A DNA stretch of 64,000 nucleotides from Rhodococcus marinonascens NBRC 14363 (GCF_001894885.1 NZ_BCXB01000004.1:62001-126000); one strand, 5' to 3'. Counted from the first letter of the stretch, positions 29,416-39,343 are shown. Program-made: numbers and translations. The notes: generated from the letters alone by a model not told the origin.

Positions 29416-29630
29416 GCGGGCAAGATCGATCGAGAGGGACTCACCGTAGCGCGGGCCCGACCGGATCTGCCGTGTACTGCAGTTGCTGCGGGTCGCGATA
29501 GATCTGGTCGGGTTTCGTGAACAGGTGTCCGTGCCGGTTCTGTTACGCGGGGCTGCGGCGCGCCAGGTCGGTACCGGGTGCTCAACCCGACTGCTCCGCT
29601 CTGCGACCGCGCCTGACAGAATCACCTGTC

Positions 29631-30104
29631 ATGCGCGTATACCTCGGTGCCGACCATGCCGGATTCGAACGTAAGAACGAGATCATCGAACACCTCACCG
29701 CTGCCGGACACGAGGCGGTCGACTGCGGCGCTCACGTCTACGACGCAGTCGACGACTACCCCGCCTTCTGCATCGAGGCGGCCCGCCGCGTCGTCGCGGA
29801 CGAGGGCAGCCTCGGCATCGTGCTTGGCGGCAGCGGCAATGGTGAGCAGATCGCGGCCAACAAGGTGCCCGGTGCGCGGTGCGCGCTGGCGTGGAGCGTG
29901 GAGACCGCGCAACTCGCGCGCCAGCACAACAACGCCCAGCTGATCGGCATCGGCGGACGCATGCACACGCTGGAGGAGTCCCTCGCGATCGTGGACGCCT
30001 TCCTCGCCGCCGAGTGGTCGGGCGAGGAGCGCCATCAGCGCAGGATCGACATCCTGTCCGATTACGAGAAGACCGGCGTCGCGCCGGCGCTGCCGGAGGC
30101 CTGA
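29631..30104 (+). CDS. rpiB: Ribose-5-phosphate isomerase B
   Basis: This 157-residue RpiB/LacAB protein interconverts ribose-5-phosphate and ribulose-5-phosphate in the pentose phosphate pathway. It shows YLGADHAGFERK at the N terminus, the substrate loop GSGNGEQIAANKVPG with the actinobacterial Ser/Glu active-site variant in place of the E. coli Cys, and HNNAQLIGIGGR. The ATG at 29631 gives the family N terminus. The nei gene follows after 6 bases. Confidence 0.96.
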   Translation: MRVYLGADHAGFERKNEIIEHLTAAGHEAVDCGAHVYDAVDDYPAFCIEAARRVVADEGSLGIVLGGSGNGEQIAANKVPGARCALAWSVETAQLARQHNNAQLIGIGGRMHTLEESLAIVDAFLAAEWSGEERHQRRIDILSDYEKTGVAPALPEA

Positions 30105-30110
30105 TCACAC

Positions 30111-30908
30111 GTGCCTGAGGGGCACACACTGCACCGACTGGCACGCCTGCACCAACGCAGATTCGCCGGCGCACCCGTGCGGGTGCTCAGTCCACAGGGC
30201 AGATTCGCAGGCGATGCGAAGCTCGTCGACGGACGCGTTCTCGTGAAGTCGGAGGCCTGGGGTAAGCACCTGTGGCACCACTACGAGTCGGGGCTCGTGG
30301 TGCACGTTCACCTCGGCCTGTACGGAGCGTTCACGGAGTCGGCGGTTCCGATGGAGCCGCCGGTCGGGCAGGTCAGGATGCGGATGATGGGTGCCGAATT
30401 CGGTACCGACCTGCGCGGCCCGACAGCCTGCGAGGTCCTTCATCCGCCGCAGGTCGCCGCCATCGAGGCGCGGCTCGGACCGGACCCGCTACGTAGGGAC
30501 GCAGACCCCGAAAGGGCCTGGAAGCGCATCTCGGCATCCAGTGCCCCGATCGGGGCACTGCTGATGGATCAGGCGGTCATCGCGGGAATCGGCAACGTGT
30601 ATCGGGCGGAGTTGCTGTTCCGGCATTCGATCAACCCCGAGCGGCCCGGACGTGCGCTGTCTCGCGCCGAGTGGGAAGAACTGTGGGCCGATCTCGTCGC
30701 CCTGATGAAGGTCGGGGTGCGTCGCGGCAAGATGCACGTCGTGCGGCCGGAAGACGACCACGGCGAGCCGGCGTACGCAATGGACCGTCCCCGGACCTAC
30801 GTCTACCGGCGCGCGGGCTCACCCTGCAGGATCTGCGGCACTGCCGTAGTGCACGCCGTCCTGAAGGGGCGCAATCTCTTCTGGTGCCCGGTCTGCCAGC
30901 CATCCTGA
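30111..30908 (+). CDS. nei: Fpg/Nei family DNA glycosylase (endonuclease VIII-like)
   Basis: The 265-residue protein begins MPEGHTLHRL, so Pro2 is the Schiff-base nucleophile and Glu3 the proton donor of the Fpg/Nei family. The helix-two-turn-helix segment is MDQAVIAGIGNVYRAELLF, and the C-terminal zinc finger is CRIC...CPVC. Leu-His-Arg after EGHT points to Nei1 (the mycobacterial Rv2464c type), which excises oxidised pyrimidines. Pairing with rpiB and the DsbA-like gene is conserved in mycobacteria. It ends 13 bases from a convergent gene. Confidence 0.93.
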   Translation: MPEGHTLHRLARLHQRRFAGAPVRVLSPQGRFAGDAKLVDGRVLVKSEAWGKHLWHHYESGLVVHVHLGLYGAFTESAVPMEPPVGQVRMRMMGAEFGTDLRGPTACEVLHPPQVAAIEARLGPDPLRRDADPERAWKRISASSAPIGALLMDQAVIAGIGNVYRAELLFRHSINPERPGRALSRAEWEELWADLVALMKVGVRRGKMHVVRPEDDHGEPAYAMDRPRTYVYRRAGSPCRICGTAVVHAVLKGRNLFWCPVCQPS

Positions 30909-30921
30909 CCGGGCCTGCCCC

Positions 30922-31707
30922 TCAGAAGTCCAAACCGTCGAAGAGACCCCCGCCGCCGTCGTCCATACCGCCGGCGTCGCCGAAGCCGCCGCCGCCGTCG
31001 ATACCGCCGCCGCCGTCGATACCGCCGGCGTCGCCGAAGCCGCCGCCGTCCATGTCACCACTTTCGCCGGCTCCGCTCTCGAACGCCTGGGCGTCGTATC
31101 CGACTCCGGACATTCCGGAAAACATTGCAGAGAACAGGAACATCGACCCCATTCCCCAGGCACCGGCCACGAGGGCAGGCTTCCACCACGGCTCGGAGTA
31201 CCAACCGGCTGGGACCGGGCGTCCGGCGACGCGGCCGCCCGGGTAGTAGTTGGGGGTCGTCGACGAGGGGTTGGGTGACGCCGCGACCTGCCGTCCCTCG
31301 AACTCGACCTCGCGGTCCTCGGTGACCTGGCCCGCGGATTTCTGGCCGTCGATCGAGGGAATCTCCGGGCCGGGGTCCATTCCCATCGCAGTTCGGGCGG
31401 CGCGGATGTAATACAGGCCCTCCAGTGCGGTCTGCTTGGCGAGCCGGGCCTGTACGGGGGTGCTTGCCTGATCGATCTGCGAGCCGGCAGCCGTGTAGCG
31501 CTCGGAAGCGTCCGCCAGGGCCTGTTGCGAGGCGGCGTCGGACCCGACGAGTTGGTAGACCTGGCCGCCGAGACGCTCGATGGGCTGACGGGCGTCCGCC
31601 TTGGCGTCGTCGAGCTGGTTGGCCGCGTGTCCGGCCCGGTTGTTGCGGCTCTTGACCACCAGGAAGGCCGCCGCTGCCACGATCACGACGATGAGGATGA
31701 GTTCCAC
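30922..31707 (-). CDS. Membrane protein with glycine-rich repeat tail (DUF1542-like)
   Basis: This 261-residue protein has an N-terminal membrane helix (ELILIVVIVAAAAFLVV), a soluble helical middle region (about 20-150), and a second membrane helix (ALVAGAWGMGSMFLFSAMFSG). The tail is rich in Gly and Asp, with units such as GGGFGDAGGIDGGG repeated three times. Actinobacterial proteins of this layout are sometimes labelled DUF1542. The function is unknown; the tail resembles the Gly-rich ends of TPM-domain proteins. It converges with nei. Confidence 0.68.
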   Translation of the reverse strand: MELILIVVIVAAAAFLVVKSRNNRAGHAANQLDDAKADARQPIERLGGQVYQLVGSDAASQQALADASERYTAAGSQIDQASTPVQARLAKQTALEGLYYIRAARTAMGMDPGPEIPSIDGQKSAGQVTEDREVEFEGRQVAASPNPSSTTPNYYPGGRVAGRPVPAGWYSEPWWKPALVAGAWGMGSMFLFSAMFSGMSGVGYDAQAFESGAGESGDMDGGGFGDAGGIDGGGGIDGGGGFGDAGGMDDGGGGLFDGLDF

Positions 31708-31900
31708 GTGGCGCCTCCAGAGCTTCGCTAGCCGTGAGTCCGGGACGAATCGGACATTCGCCAGAGTACCGACCCGCTGCGGTGTTACGCGCTAGGCGAA
31801 CATCCTGTGACCGCACGGGAGTGGCAGTCGGGACCTGTAACAGCTCAGCTGTGACGCATGTCATGCGGGAATATCGGTGCGACCGGTCGCTTGCGGTGAA

Positions 31901-31935
31901 AGAAAAAGGAGCGCCCCATGAAAAGAGGACGCTCC
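31901..31935 (-). terminator. Rho-independent terminator of tRNA-Gly
   Basis: Read on the minus strand, a 9-bp stem (GGAGCGTCC/GGGCGCTCC, one G-T pair) with a 10-base loop is followed by TTTTTCTTT, directly downstream of tRNA-Gly. Confidence 0.85.
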
Positions 31936-31940
31936 AGTTG

Positions 31941-32011
31941 AGGGGATGACGGGAATCGAACCCGCGTAATCAGTTTGGAAGACTGAGGCTCTACCATTGA
32001 GCTACATCCCC
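31941..32011 (-). tRNA. tRNA-Gly (anticodon UCC)
   Basis: The 71-nt cloverleaf has acceptor GGGGATG/CATCCCC, discriminator U, D-arm GCTC...GAGC, anticodon loop CTTCCAA and T-loop GGTTCGATTCC. CCA is not encoded. A terminator follows within 6 bases. Confidence 0.97.
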
Positions 32012-32148
32012 GCGCATATGACTAGCTGGATTACAAGCATGTCGTCTGCGATGTCAGACTGTACCCAACCTCGCTTTGGATTTCATAATCGGGGGGCCGT
32101 AGGATTCTTCCTCGGGTCCTCGCGAGGTTGGCGAGATCCGGCTTCGAC

Positions 32149-32228
<80 letters not shown>

Positions 32229-32285
32229 CCACAGGGCAGGAAACTGCCGCACAGTAGAAGCACGACCACACGAAGGAGCCAGTCC

Positions 32286-33662
32286 GTGAAGAGCACCGTC
32301 GAGCAGCTCAGCCCGACGCGAGTCCGTATCAACGTTGAGGTGCCCTTCGAGGAGCTCAAGCCTGATTTCGACAAGGCCTACAAGGCCCTCGCGCAACAGA
32401 TCCGTCTCCCAGGCTTCCGCCCAGGTAAGGCACCGGCCAAGTTGCTCGAAGCTCGTGTCGGTCGCGGCGCCGTCCTGGAGCAGGTCGTCAATGACGCACT
32501 CCCGTCCCGTTACTCCGACGCTGTCGCCAGCGCTGCGGTAAAGGCCATCGGTCAGCCCGAGATCGAGGTCACGAAGATCGAGGACGGCGAACTCCTCGAG
32601 TTCACCGCCGAGGTCGACGTGCGTCCCGAGATCGCGCTGCCCGACTACAGCACGCTGAGCGTTACCGTCGATCCGATCGAGATCACCGAAGAGGCCGTCG
32701 AGGAGCAGCTGCTGTCGCTGCGCCAGCGTTTCGGCACCCTCACCGGCGTCGATCGCGCCGTCCAGGACGGAGACTTCATCTCCATCGACTTGGCGGCCAC
32801 CGTCGATGGTGAGGCAGTTCCCGAGGCCACCGCCAGCGGGCTGTCGCACGAGGTCGGTTCCGGTCAGCTCATCGAGGGCCTCGATGAGGCCGTCGTCGGC
32901 GTCAAGGCCGGTGAGTCCAAGGAGTTCACCTCCACGCTGGTCGCCGGTGACCACGCCGGTACGGAGGCGGTGGTTACCGTCACCGTCGGTACCGTCAAGG
33001 AGCGCGAGTTGCCTGCCGAGGACGACGAGTTCGCTCAGCTGGCGAGCGAGTTCGACACCCTGGACGAGTTGAAGGCTGACCTGCGTGAGCGTGTCGGACG
33101 TGTCCGCAAGGTCGAGCAGGCCGGTGAGATTCGTGACAAGGTCCTCGACAGCCTGCTCGGGACCGTCGAGGTACCGCTGCCCGAAGCTGTCGTCAAAGCC
33201 GAGGTCGACGCCGCGCTGCACGACGCCGTTCACGGTCTCGATCACGACGAGGAGGCGCTGAACAAGCTCCTCGAAGATCAGGGCACCAGCCGCGAGGAGT
33301 TCGACAAGGACGCGAAGGAGAGCGCCGAGCGCTCGGTAAAGACCCAGTTGCTGCTGGACGCCATCGCCGACGCCACCGACGTCACCGTCGGTCAGGACGA
33401 ACTCACCGAGCGCATCCTGTTCCAGGCGCAGCGTTACGGCATGGCGCCCGAGCAGTTCATCCAGCAGATCCAGCAGGCCGGTCAGCTCGGCGCCATCTTC
33501 GCCGACGTGCGTCGGGGCAAGGCTCTCGCCGGTGTCGTCGAGCAGGCGACCGTCACTGACACCTCGGGTGCCGCAGTCGACACCGCCGAGTTGTTCGGCA
33601 AGGGTGAGGCCGAGACCGCCGAGTCTGCGTTGGATTCAGCCGAGGGCGAAGACCAGAAATAG
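32286..33662 (+). CDS. tig: Trigger factor, ribosome-associated chaperone and prolyl isomerase
   Basis: This 458-residue protein has three expected domains. The N-terminal ribosome-binding domain carries the signature [15 protein letters not shown] (about residues 42-56). The central FKBP-type isomerase domain spans about 150-245 ([27 protein letters not shown]). The C-terminal helical chaperone domain follows, with a disordered acidic tail. It shields nascent chains at the tunnel exit. GTG is the start, with AAGGAG 8 bases upstream. A 17-bp hairpin terminator separates it from the clpP operon. Confidence 0.97.
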   Translation: MKSTVEQLSPTRVRINVEVPFEELKPDFDKAYKALAQQIRLPGFRPGKAPAKLLEARVGRGAVLEQVVNDALPSRYSDAVASAAVKAIGQPEIEVTKIEDGELLEFTAEVDVRPEIALPDYSTLSVTVDPIEITEEAVEEQLLSLRQRFGTLTGVDRAVQDGDFISIDLAATVDGEAVPEATASGLSHEVGSGQLIEGLDEAVVGVKAGESKEFTSTLVAGDHAGTEAVVTVTVGTVKERELPAEDDEFAQLASEFDTLDELKADLRERVGRVRKVEQAGEIRDKVLDSLLGTVEVPLPEAVVKAEVDAALHDAVHGLDHDEEALNKLLEDQGTSREEFDKDAKESAERSVKTQLLLDAIADATDVTVGQDELTERILFQAQRYGMAPEQFIQQIQQAGQLGAIFADVRRGKALAGVVEQATVTDTSGAAVDTAELFGKGEAETAESALDSAEGEDQK

Positions 33663-33720
33663 TGCTGGTCGCGGGGGATTTCCCGCGTATTCGGTAGCGG
33701 ATCGTTTTCCGCTTTCAGCG

Positions 33721-33758
33721 AAGTAGGGCGGCACCGGGACTCCGGTGCCGCCCTACTT
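33721..33758. terminator. 17-bp perfect hairpin between tig and clpP1
   Basis: AAGTAGGGCGGCACCGG and its exact complement flank a GACT loop. The outer bases give CTACTT on one side and AAGTAG on the other, so it can act on either strand. It implies that clpP1-clpP2 is transcribed from its own promoter. Confidence 0.85.
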
Positions 33759-33807
33759 GGTTAGTGTCTGTGTCAGCAATCAACGATATACGGAGAAGGC
33801 AGGTACC

Positions 33808-34434
33808 GTGACTTCCAATCACCTGGAGACTTTGCAGAGTCCCGCCATGACTTCAGCCACCGCTGGGTTGAACCTCAGCGATTCGGTGTACGAGCGCCTG
33901 CTGCGAGAGCGCATCATTTTCCTCGGTACCCAGGTCGATGACGACATCGCGAACAAGCTGTGCGCTCAGATCCTGCTGCTGTCGGCAGAAGATGCCGACA
34001 GGGACATCTCTCTCTACATCAACTCGCCGGGCGGTTCGGTCAGCGCCGGCATGGCGATCTACGACACGATGCAGTTCGCCGAGTGCGACGTCGCCACCTT
34101 CGGAATGGGTCTGGCCGCCTCGATGGGTCAGTTCCTGCTCTCGGCCGGTGCGAAGGGCAAGCGCTACGCCCTCCCACATGCCCGGATCATGATGCATCAG
34201 CCGTCCGCCGGAATTGGTGGTACCGCCAGCGACATCGCGATCATGGCCGAGCAGTTCGCGCACACCAAGCGTGAGATGGCCGAGTTGATCGCTGAGCACA
34301 CCGGTCAGACGGTCGAGCAGATCACCACCGATTCCGATCGTGACCGCTGGTTCACCGCGGCGCAGGCTCTCGAGTACGGCTTCGTCGACCACGTCGTCTC
34401 CCGCGCGGCGCAGGCGGGCGGAACCGGGCTGTAG
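33808..34434 (+). CDS. clpP1: ATP-dependent Clp protease proteolytic subunit ClpP1
   Basis: The 208-residue serine peptidase has catalytic Ser105 (GLAASMGQF), His130 (IMMHQPSAG) and Asp179. [15 protein letters not shown] and the C-terminal EYGFVDHVV complete the family pattern. The GTG at 33808 follows GGAGAAGGCAGG; an ATG 13 codons later (33847) would give a protein closer to mycobacterial ClpP1 in length. In actinobacteria ClpP1 and ClpP2 form a mixed two-ring barrel that is essential and works with ClpX or ClpC1. The clpP2 gene follows after 43 bases. Confidence 0.96.
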   Translation: MTSNHLETLQSPAMTSATAGLNLSDSVYERLLRERIIFLGTQVDDDIANKLCAQILLLSAEDADRDISLYINSPGGSVSAGMAIYDTMQFAECDVATFGMGLAASMGQFLLSAGAKGKRYALPHARIMMHQPSAGIGGTASDIAIMAEQFAHTKREMAELIAEHTGQTVEQITTDSDRDRWFTAAQALEYGFVDHVVSRAAQAGGTGL

Positions 34435-34477
34435 TCCGGCCTGCCCACTTCCGCTCCCACAATCCTTTGGAGAACTG

Positions 34478-35140
34478 ATGACCAACCTGTTCGATCCTCG
34501 CAGCCTGGGAGGCCAGGCGCCCGCCACTCCGCAGTCGCGCTACATCCTGCCGTCCTTCATCGAGCACTCCAGCTACGGGGTCAAGGAGTCCAACCCGTAC
34601 AACAAACTGTTCGAGGAGCGCATCATTTTCCTCGGCGTGCAGGTGGACGACGCGTCGGCGAACGACGTGATGGCTCAGCTGCTCGTCCTCGAGTCGCTGG
34701 ATCCCGATCGCGACATCACCATGTACATCAACTCACCGGGTGGTTCGTTCACCTCGTTGATGGCGATCTACGACACGATGCAATATGTGCGCGCCGACAT
34801 CACGACGGTGTGCCTGGGTCAGGCGGCCTCGGCTGCCGCCGTGCTGCTCGCCGCCGGCAGTCCCGGCAAGCGGCTGGCCTTGCCTAATGCGCGCGTTCTC
34901 ATCCACCAACCCGCGACGGCTGGCATCCAGGGGCAGGTCTCCGATCTCGAGATTCAGGCCGCCGAGATCGAGCGGATGCGTCGCCTGATGGAAACCACCC
35001 TGTCGAAGCACACCGGCAAGACCGCCGAGGTGATCCGCAAGGACACCGACCGCGACAAGATCCTCACCGCCGCCGGTGCCAAGGAATACGGGATCATCGA
35101 CGACGTGCTCGAGTACCGCAAACTCAGCGCCCAGAAGTGA
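34478..35140 (+). CDS. clpP2: ATP-dependent Clp protease proteolytic subunit ClpP2
   Basis: The 220-residue subunit has Ser118 (GQAASAAAV), His143 ([10 protein letters not shown]) and the Asp in [17 protein letters not shown]. The long N-terminal propeptide-like segment (about 40 residues, [16 protein letters not shown]) is a feature of ClpP2. The ATG is preceded by TTTGGAGAAC. It pairs with ClpP1 to make the active heteromeric protease; the ring of ClpP2 is the docking face for the ATPases in mycobacteria. Confidence 0.96.
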   Translation: MTNLFDPRSLGGQAPATPQSRYILPSFIEHSSYGVKESNPYNKLFEERIIFLGVQVDDASANDVMAQLLVLESLDPDRDITMYINSPGGSFTSLMAIYDTMQYVRADITTVCLGQAASAAAVLLAAGSPGKRLALPNARVLIHQPATAGIQGQVSDLEIQAAEIERMRRLMETTLSKHTGKTAEVIRKDTDRDKILTAAGAKEYGIIDDVLEYRKLSAQK

Positions 35141-35334
35141 TTCCCGGCCCCCGGCCCGGGCGACACGCCGTGAGTGCGTGGCAGCCAGGAGCCGGGGTCT
35201 GCCCGGTCGGGTCGACGTTCGGCGGAAGATCGGTGAGCGAATCGCCGACAACCAGTCGACCTTGCTCACAATGTGCGGGTACGGTCACATGACGGGCATT
35301 CGTTCGATTGGTGTATGTACCGCGTGGGATCGGT

Positions 35335-35378
35335 TCGATGGTTGCACGGAGACGTAGGTCGATAGTTGCACGGAGACG
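35335..35378 (+). repeat. 24-bp direct repeat in the clpX leader
   Basis: Two copies of a 20-bp core, TCGATGGTTGCACGGAGACG and the same with one substitution, start at 35335 and 35359, giving a period of 24 bp. The second copy ends 22 bases before the clpX ATG. It may be a duplicated regulator site or a leader RNA element. Confidence 0.85.
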
Positions 35379-35400
35379 ATGGAAGTAGGGACCTGAAGAG

Positions 35401-36681
35401 ATGGCACGCATAGGTGACGGCGGGGATCTGCTCAAGTGCTCTTTCTGCGGTAAGAGCCAGAAGCAGGTCAAAAAGCTCATTGCGGGGCCCGGGGTTTACA
35501 TCTGCGACGAGTGCATCGACCTGTGCAACGAGATCATCGAGGAGGAGCTGGCAGAGTCCAGCGAGGTGAAGCTCGACGAGCTGCCGAAGCCGGCCGAGAT
35601 CCGGGATTTCCTCGAAAACTACGTGATAGGACAGGACTCGGCGAAGCGGACGCTCGCCGTCGCCGTCTACAACCATTACAAGCGCATTCAGGCGGGCGAC
35701 AAGGCTCGCGACGCGCATGGTGAGACGGTCGAACTGGCCAAGTCGAACATCCTGATGCTCGGGCCTACTGGCTGTGGCAAGACGTATCTGGCACAGACGT
35801 TGGCGAAAATGCTCAACGTCCCCTTCGCGATCGCCGACGCGACGGCGCTGACGGAAGCCGGCTATGTGGGCGAAGACGTCGAGAACATCCTCCTCAAGCT
35901 GATCCAGTCCGCGGACTACGACGTCAAACGTGCCGAGACGGGCATCATCTACATCGACGAGGTCGACAAGATCGCCCGCAAGAGCGAGAATCCGTCGATC
36001 ACACGGGACGTGTCAGGCGAGGGTGTACAGCAGGCGTTGCTGAAGATCCTCGAAGGGACGCAGGCCAGCGTGCCGCCGCAGGGTGGACGCAAACACCCGC
36101 ATCAAGAATTCATTCAAATCGACACCACAAATGTGCTGTTCATCGTGGCCGGCGCATTCGCCGGACTCGAGCGGATCGTGTCCGATCGTGTCGGCAAACG
36201 CGGTATCGGCTTCGGTGCCGAGGTGCGGTCCAAGGCCGAGATCGACACTCAAGATCATTTCGCTGAGGTCATGCCGGAAGACCTGATCAAGTTCGGGTTG
36301 ATCCCCGAATTCATCGGTCGCCTGCCCGTCGTGGCGTCGGTGACCAATCTCGACAAGGAATCGCTCGTTCAGATCCTGTCGGAGCCGAAGAACGCTTTGG
36401 TCAAGCAGTACACCCGACTGTTCGACATGGACGGTGTGCAGTTGGAGTTCACCGCTGATGCACTCGAAGCTATCGCTGACCAGGCGATCCTGCGTGGTAC
36501 CGGTGCTCGTGGACTGCGTGCGATCATGGAAGAGGTTCTTCTTCCCGTCATGTATGACATTCCGAGTCGCGACGATGTCGAGAAAGTCGTGGTCAGCGGC
36601 GAGACCGTTAACGATAATGTGCTTCCGACCATCGTTCCGCGCAAGCCGGAGCGTGGTGAGCGTCGCGACAAGTCCGCCTGA
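35401..36681 (+). CDS. clpX: Clp protease ATP-binding subunit ClpX
   Basis: The 426-residue AAA+ unfoldase has an N-terminal zinc-binding domain (Cys13, Cys16, Cys35, Cys38), Walker A GPTGCGKT (121-128), the pore loop GYVGEDVE and Walker [11 protein letters not shown]. The sensor 2 region [13 protein letters not shown] closes the ATPase core. The ClpP-docking loop region around FIGRLPV and the IGFGAEV segment (in place of IGF-G) is present. It recognises tagged or native substrates and threads them into ClpP1P2. It lies 260 bases after clpP2 and has its own leader with a direct repeat. Confidence 0.97.
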   Translation: MARIGDGGDLLKCSFCGKSQKQVKKLIAGPGVYICDECIDLCNEIIEEELAESSEVKLDELPKPAEIRDFLENYVIGQDSAKRTLAVAVYNHYKRIQAGDKARDAHGETVELAKSNILMLGPTGCGKTYLAQTLAKMLNVPFAIADATALTEAGYVGEDVENILLKLIQSADYDVKRAETGIIYIDEVDKIARKSENPSITRDVSGEGVQQALLKILEGTQASVPPQGGRKHPHQEFIQIDTTNVLFIVAGAFAGLERIVSDRVGKRGIGFGAEVRSKAEIDTQDHFAEVMPEDLIKFGLIPEFIGRLPVVASVTNLDKESLVQILSEPKNALVKQYTRLFDMDGVQLEFTADALEAIADQAILRGTGARGLRAIMEEVLLPVMYDIPSRDDVEKVVVSGETVNDNVLPTIVPRKPERGERRDKSA

Positions 36682-36699
36682 CGGAAGGTTAAGCGCGCG

Positions 36700-37140
36700 A
36701 TGACCGCTCCCGGACCGATCTTTGTTCTCAACGGCCCCAACCTGAATCTGCTGGGTCAACGGCAGCCTGACGTGTACGGGCACGAGACGCTTGCAGACGT
36801 GGTGGAGTTGTGTCGAACCGCCGCCTCCCGGGCTGGACGTGAAATCGTCCCGCGGCAGTCGAATCACGAGGGCGCCCTCATCGACTGGGTGCACGAGGCG
36901 CGAACGACGGCATCGGGGGTGGTGATCAACCCTGGTGGATTCACCCACACGTCGGTGGCGCTGCGTGATGCACTGGTGACGCTGGCGGTGCCGCTCGTCG
37001 AGGTTCACATCAGCAACGTTCACGCTCGCGAGGAATTCCGGCAGCACTCGTACGTCTCCGGTGTCGCGACCGGAGTGATTGCCGGATTGGGCATCCTCGG
37101 TTACGGTCTCGCTGTCGAGTTCATCTGCCATAAGGGCTGA
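36700..37140 (+). CDS. aroQ: 3-dehydroquinate dehydratase, type II
   Basis: This 146-residue type II dehydroquinase has [17 protein letters not shown], which contains the catalytic Tyr and lid Arg. [28 protein letters not shown] and [15 protein letters not shown] complete the active site. It interconverts 3-dehydroquinate and 3-dehydroshikimate. It begins 18 bases after clpX and converges on the pca cluster. In mycobacteria aroQ sits with aroB and aroK, not here. This copy may therefore be catabolic, feeding quinate through 3-dehydroshikimate to protocatechuate, but a biosynthetic role cannot be ruled out. Confidence 0.95.
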   Translation: MTAPGPIFVLNGPNLNLLGQRQPDVYGHETLADVVELCRTAASRAGREIVPRQSNHEGALIDWVHEARTTASGVVINPGGFTHTSVALRDALVTLAVPLVEVHISNVHAREEFRQHSYVSGVATGVIAGLGILGYGLAVEFICHKG

Positions 37141-37206
37141 AGGCATCGTGACGCAGGCGCCGTGTGGTTGCGTGAAGGTGCATAGGTTAGGTGCAGATGC
37201 CGGGAA

Positions 37207-38418
37207 TCAGACTCGCTCGAACACCGCTGCAAGGCCCTGCCCGCCACCGATGCACATGGTCTCGAGTCCGTAGCGGGATTCGCGACGCTCCATCTCCCGC
37301 AGGAGGGTGGCGAGAATTCGGGCGCCGGTGGCCCCCACCGGGTGGCCGAGGGAGATACCGGAGCCGTTGGGGTTGAGACGCTCGTCGGCAGGGTCGAGAT
37401 CCCAACTGCGAAGGACGGCAAGGGTCTGCGCGGCGAAGGCCTCGTTCAGTTCGATGACGCCCATGTCGGACAATGACAGCCCCAGTTGACCGAGCGCCCT
37501 TTCCGTCGCGGGCACCGGGCCGATGCCCATGGTGCGCGGCGCGACACCTGCCACGGCCCACGACGCCACCCGTGCAAGGGGTTCGAGTCCCAGTTCCTTC
37601 GCCCTCTCTGCTGTTGTGACGATGCAGACGGCGGCGCCGTCGTTCTGTCCGCTCGCGTTACCGGCGGTCACGGTGGAGGCGGAGTCGATCTTGGAGCGGA
37701 TGGCGCGGAGCCTCGACAACGATTCCATTGTGGTGTCGCCGCGCGGGTGCTCGTCCTTGTTGACGACGATTGGGTCCGATTTCCGTTGCGGTACAGTCAC
37801 TCCGACGATCTCCTCGGCGAAGCGCCCCGATTCCTGCGCCGCGACGGCCCGCTGGTGTGACTGCACGGCGAGCGCGTCCTGGTCTTCGCGGCTGATGTCG
37901 AACTCGGCACGGAGGTTTTCGGCGGTCTCGATCATGCCGCCCCGCACGGGGAAGTTTTCCCCGCCGGCGGTGACGCGGGCGCGTGCGAGACGGTCTGCAA
38001 GTTGCACGCCTTCCCCTTTGACACCCCAGCGGATGTTCGGGTTCGTGTAAAACTCGGCCTGGCTCATCGATTCGGCACCACCGGCGAGTACTAGATCGTT
38101 GCCGCCGGACGCCACCTGCAACACCGCGGTGATGACTGCCTGCAGCCCCGATCCGCAGCGGCGATCCACCTGCATGCCGGGGACGTCGATACCGAGTCCT
38201 GCGTCGAGCGCGGCGATCCGGCCGATGGCCGGAGCCTCCCCGCCGGGCGTCGACTGGCCCAGGATGACGTCGTCGATTTGGCTGCCCCCGATGCCGGTTT
38301 GGTCGACGAGCGCCGAAATCGCAGTGGCGGCGAGGCTCTGGGGCGTGATGTCCTTGAACACTCCTCCGAAGCGCCCGACCGGCGTTCGCAGAGGCTCGCA
38401 GATGACGACGTCACGCAT
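37207..38418 (-). CDS. pcaF: Beta-ketoadipyl-CoA thiolase
   Basis: This 403-residue thiolase has nucleophile Cys88 ([12 protein letters not shown]), catalytic His in [11 protein letters not shown] (near 359) and Cys389 (MCIGGGQG). It cleaves 3-oxoadipyl-CoA with CoA into succinyl-CoA and acetyl-CoA, the last step of the pathway. The assignment to PcaF over a general acetyl-CoA acetyltransferase comes from its position at the end of the pca cluster, 36 bases after pcaR. It is likely part of the pcaHGBLRF transcript. Confidence 0.88.
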   Translation of the reverse strand: MRDVVICEPLRTPVGRFGGVFKDITPQSLAATAISALVDQTGIGGSQIDDVILGQSTPGGEAPAIGRIAALDAGLGIDVPGMQVDRRCGSGLQAVITAVLQVASGGNDLVLAGGAESMSQAEFYTNPNIRWGVKGEGVQLADRLARARVTAGGENFPVRGGMIETAENLRAEFDISREDQDALAVQSHQRAVAAQESGRFAEEIVGVTVPQRKSDPIVVNKDEHPRGDTTMESLSRLRAIRSKIDSASTVTAGNASGQNDGAAVCIVTTAERAKELGLEPLARVASWAVAGVAPRTMGIGPVPATERALGQLGLSLSDMGVIELNEAFAAQTLAVLRSWDLDPADERLNPNGSGISLGHPVGATGARILATLLREMERRESRYGLETMCIGGGQGLAAVFERV

Positions 38419-38454
38419 GAAAAGACCTTTCCTGAAGATTCCTCGGGTACTGCA

Positions 38455-39270
38455 TCATCGATTGACGATGGCGAGGTCCTGTTCGATATCGGCGGCGGTG
38501 ACTCGCAGCGGCGGGATGAGATCGGAATGCAGATTCGCGAGGCTGTATCGCGCCGCCGGAGTGGAGATGTTCACTGCCGCGACGGTGAGCCCGGCGGCAT
38601 TGCGGATGGGGGCGGCGATCGACCGCAGTCCTGCCTCGAGTTCCTGGTCGAGCACACAAATCACGTTTTCACGCGCGCTGACAATGGCGGCGCGTAGATT
38701 GTCGCGCGCGGTGATCGTGTGCTCGGTGAGACGCTGGATGTCGAGCTTTTCCAGGTAGGCGTCGAGTTCGTCATCGGACAGGCCCGCCAACAGCACCCGG
38801 CCCATGGACGTAGCGTAAGCGGGGAGGCGTGTGCCGATGGTGATGCCCACCGTCATGATCCGGCTGACGGCGACACGGGCGACGTACACGATGTCCGCCC
38901 CGTCGAGGATCGATACGGAAGACGATTCGTGGACCTTGTGACTCAGCTTCTCGAGGTGGGGTTGCGCGACTTCCGGCAGCGACAGGCTCGACAGGTAGCT
39001 GTATCCGAGTTCGAGAACCCGCGGGGTGAGCCAGAACGTGGAACCGTCCGTGGCGACGTACCCGACCTCGGCGAGTGTGAGCAGGAACCGTCGCGCTGTG
39101 GCGCGGGAGAGTTCGGTGGCGCGGGCGACGTCACTGAGCGTGCGGCGCTGATTCTGCTGGTCAAAGCACCGGATCACGGCGAGCCCCCGGGCCAGCGACT
39201 GCACGTACTCGGGGGACGGGAGGATCTTCTCGGTCGGCTCGGTCGGCTCGGTCGGCTCGGTTGCGGTCAT
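38455..39270 (-). CDS. pcaR: IclR-family regulator of protocatechuate genes
   Basis: This 271-residue IclR protein has an N-terminal winged helix (about 25-85: LARGLAVIRCF, TLSDVARATELSRATARRFLLTL). A C-terminal effector domain has GSTFWLTPRVLELGYSYLSS and VYVARVAVSRIM. IclR-type PcaR proteins respond to beta-ketoadipate or protocatechuate and activate the pca operon. The first residues are a TEPTEPTEP microrepeat from a 9-bp tandem repeat. Its start overlaps the pcaL stop by 4 bp. Confidence 0.92.
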   Translation of the reverse strand: MTATEPTEPTEPTEKILPSPEYVQSLARGLAVIRCFDQQNQRRTLSDVARATELSRATARRFLLTLAEVGYVATDGSTFWLTPRVLELGYSYLSSLSLPEVAQPHLEKLSHKVHESSSVSILDGADIVYVARVAVSRIMTVGITIGTRLPAYATSMGRVLLAGLSDDELDAYLEKLDIQRLTEHTITARDNLRAAIVSARENVICVLDQELEAGLRSIAAPIRNAAGLTVAAVNISTPAARYSLANLHSDLIPPLRVTAADIEQDLAIVNR

Positions 39271-39343
39271 GTACGGAAATCCTCCTCCGTGTCGGAGACG
39301 CGCTTGTGGCCGGTGTCGGAGACGCGCGTGTGGCCGGTGTCGG
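39232..39343 (-). repeat. Two short tandem repeats flanking the pcaL/pcaR junction
   Basis: A 9-bp unit (GGTCGGCTC) is repeated three times at 39232-39258 inside the 5' end of pcaR. A 24-bp unit is repeated twice at 39289-39336, with a partial third copy, inside the 3' end of pcaL, giving SDTGHKRV/SDTGHTRV. Both keep the reading frames open. Confidence 0.9.
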
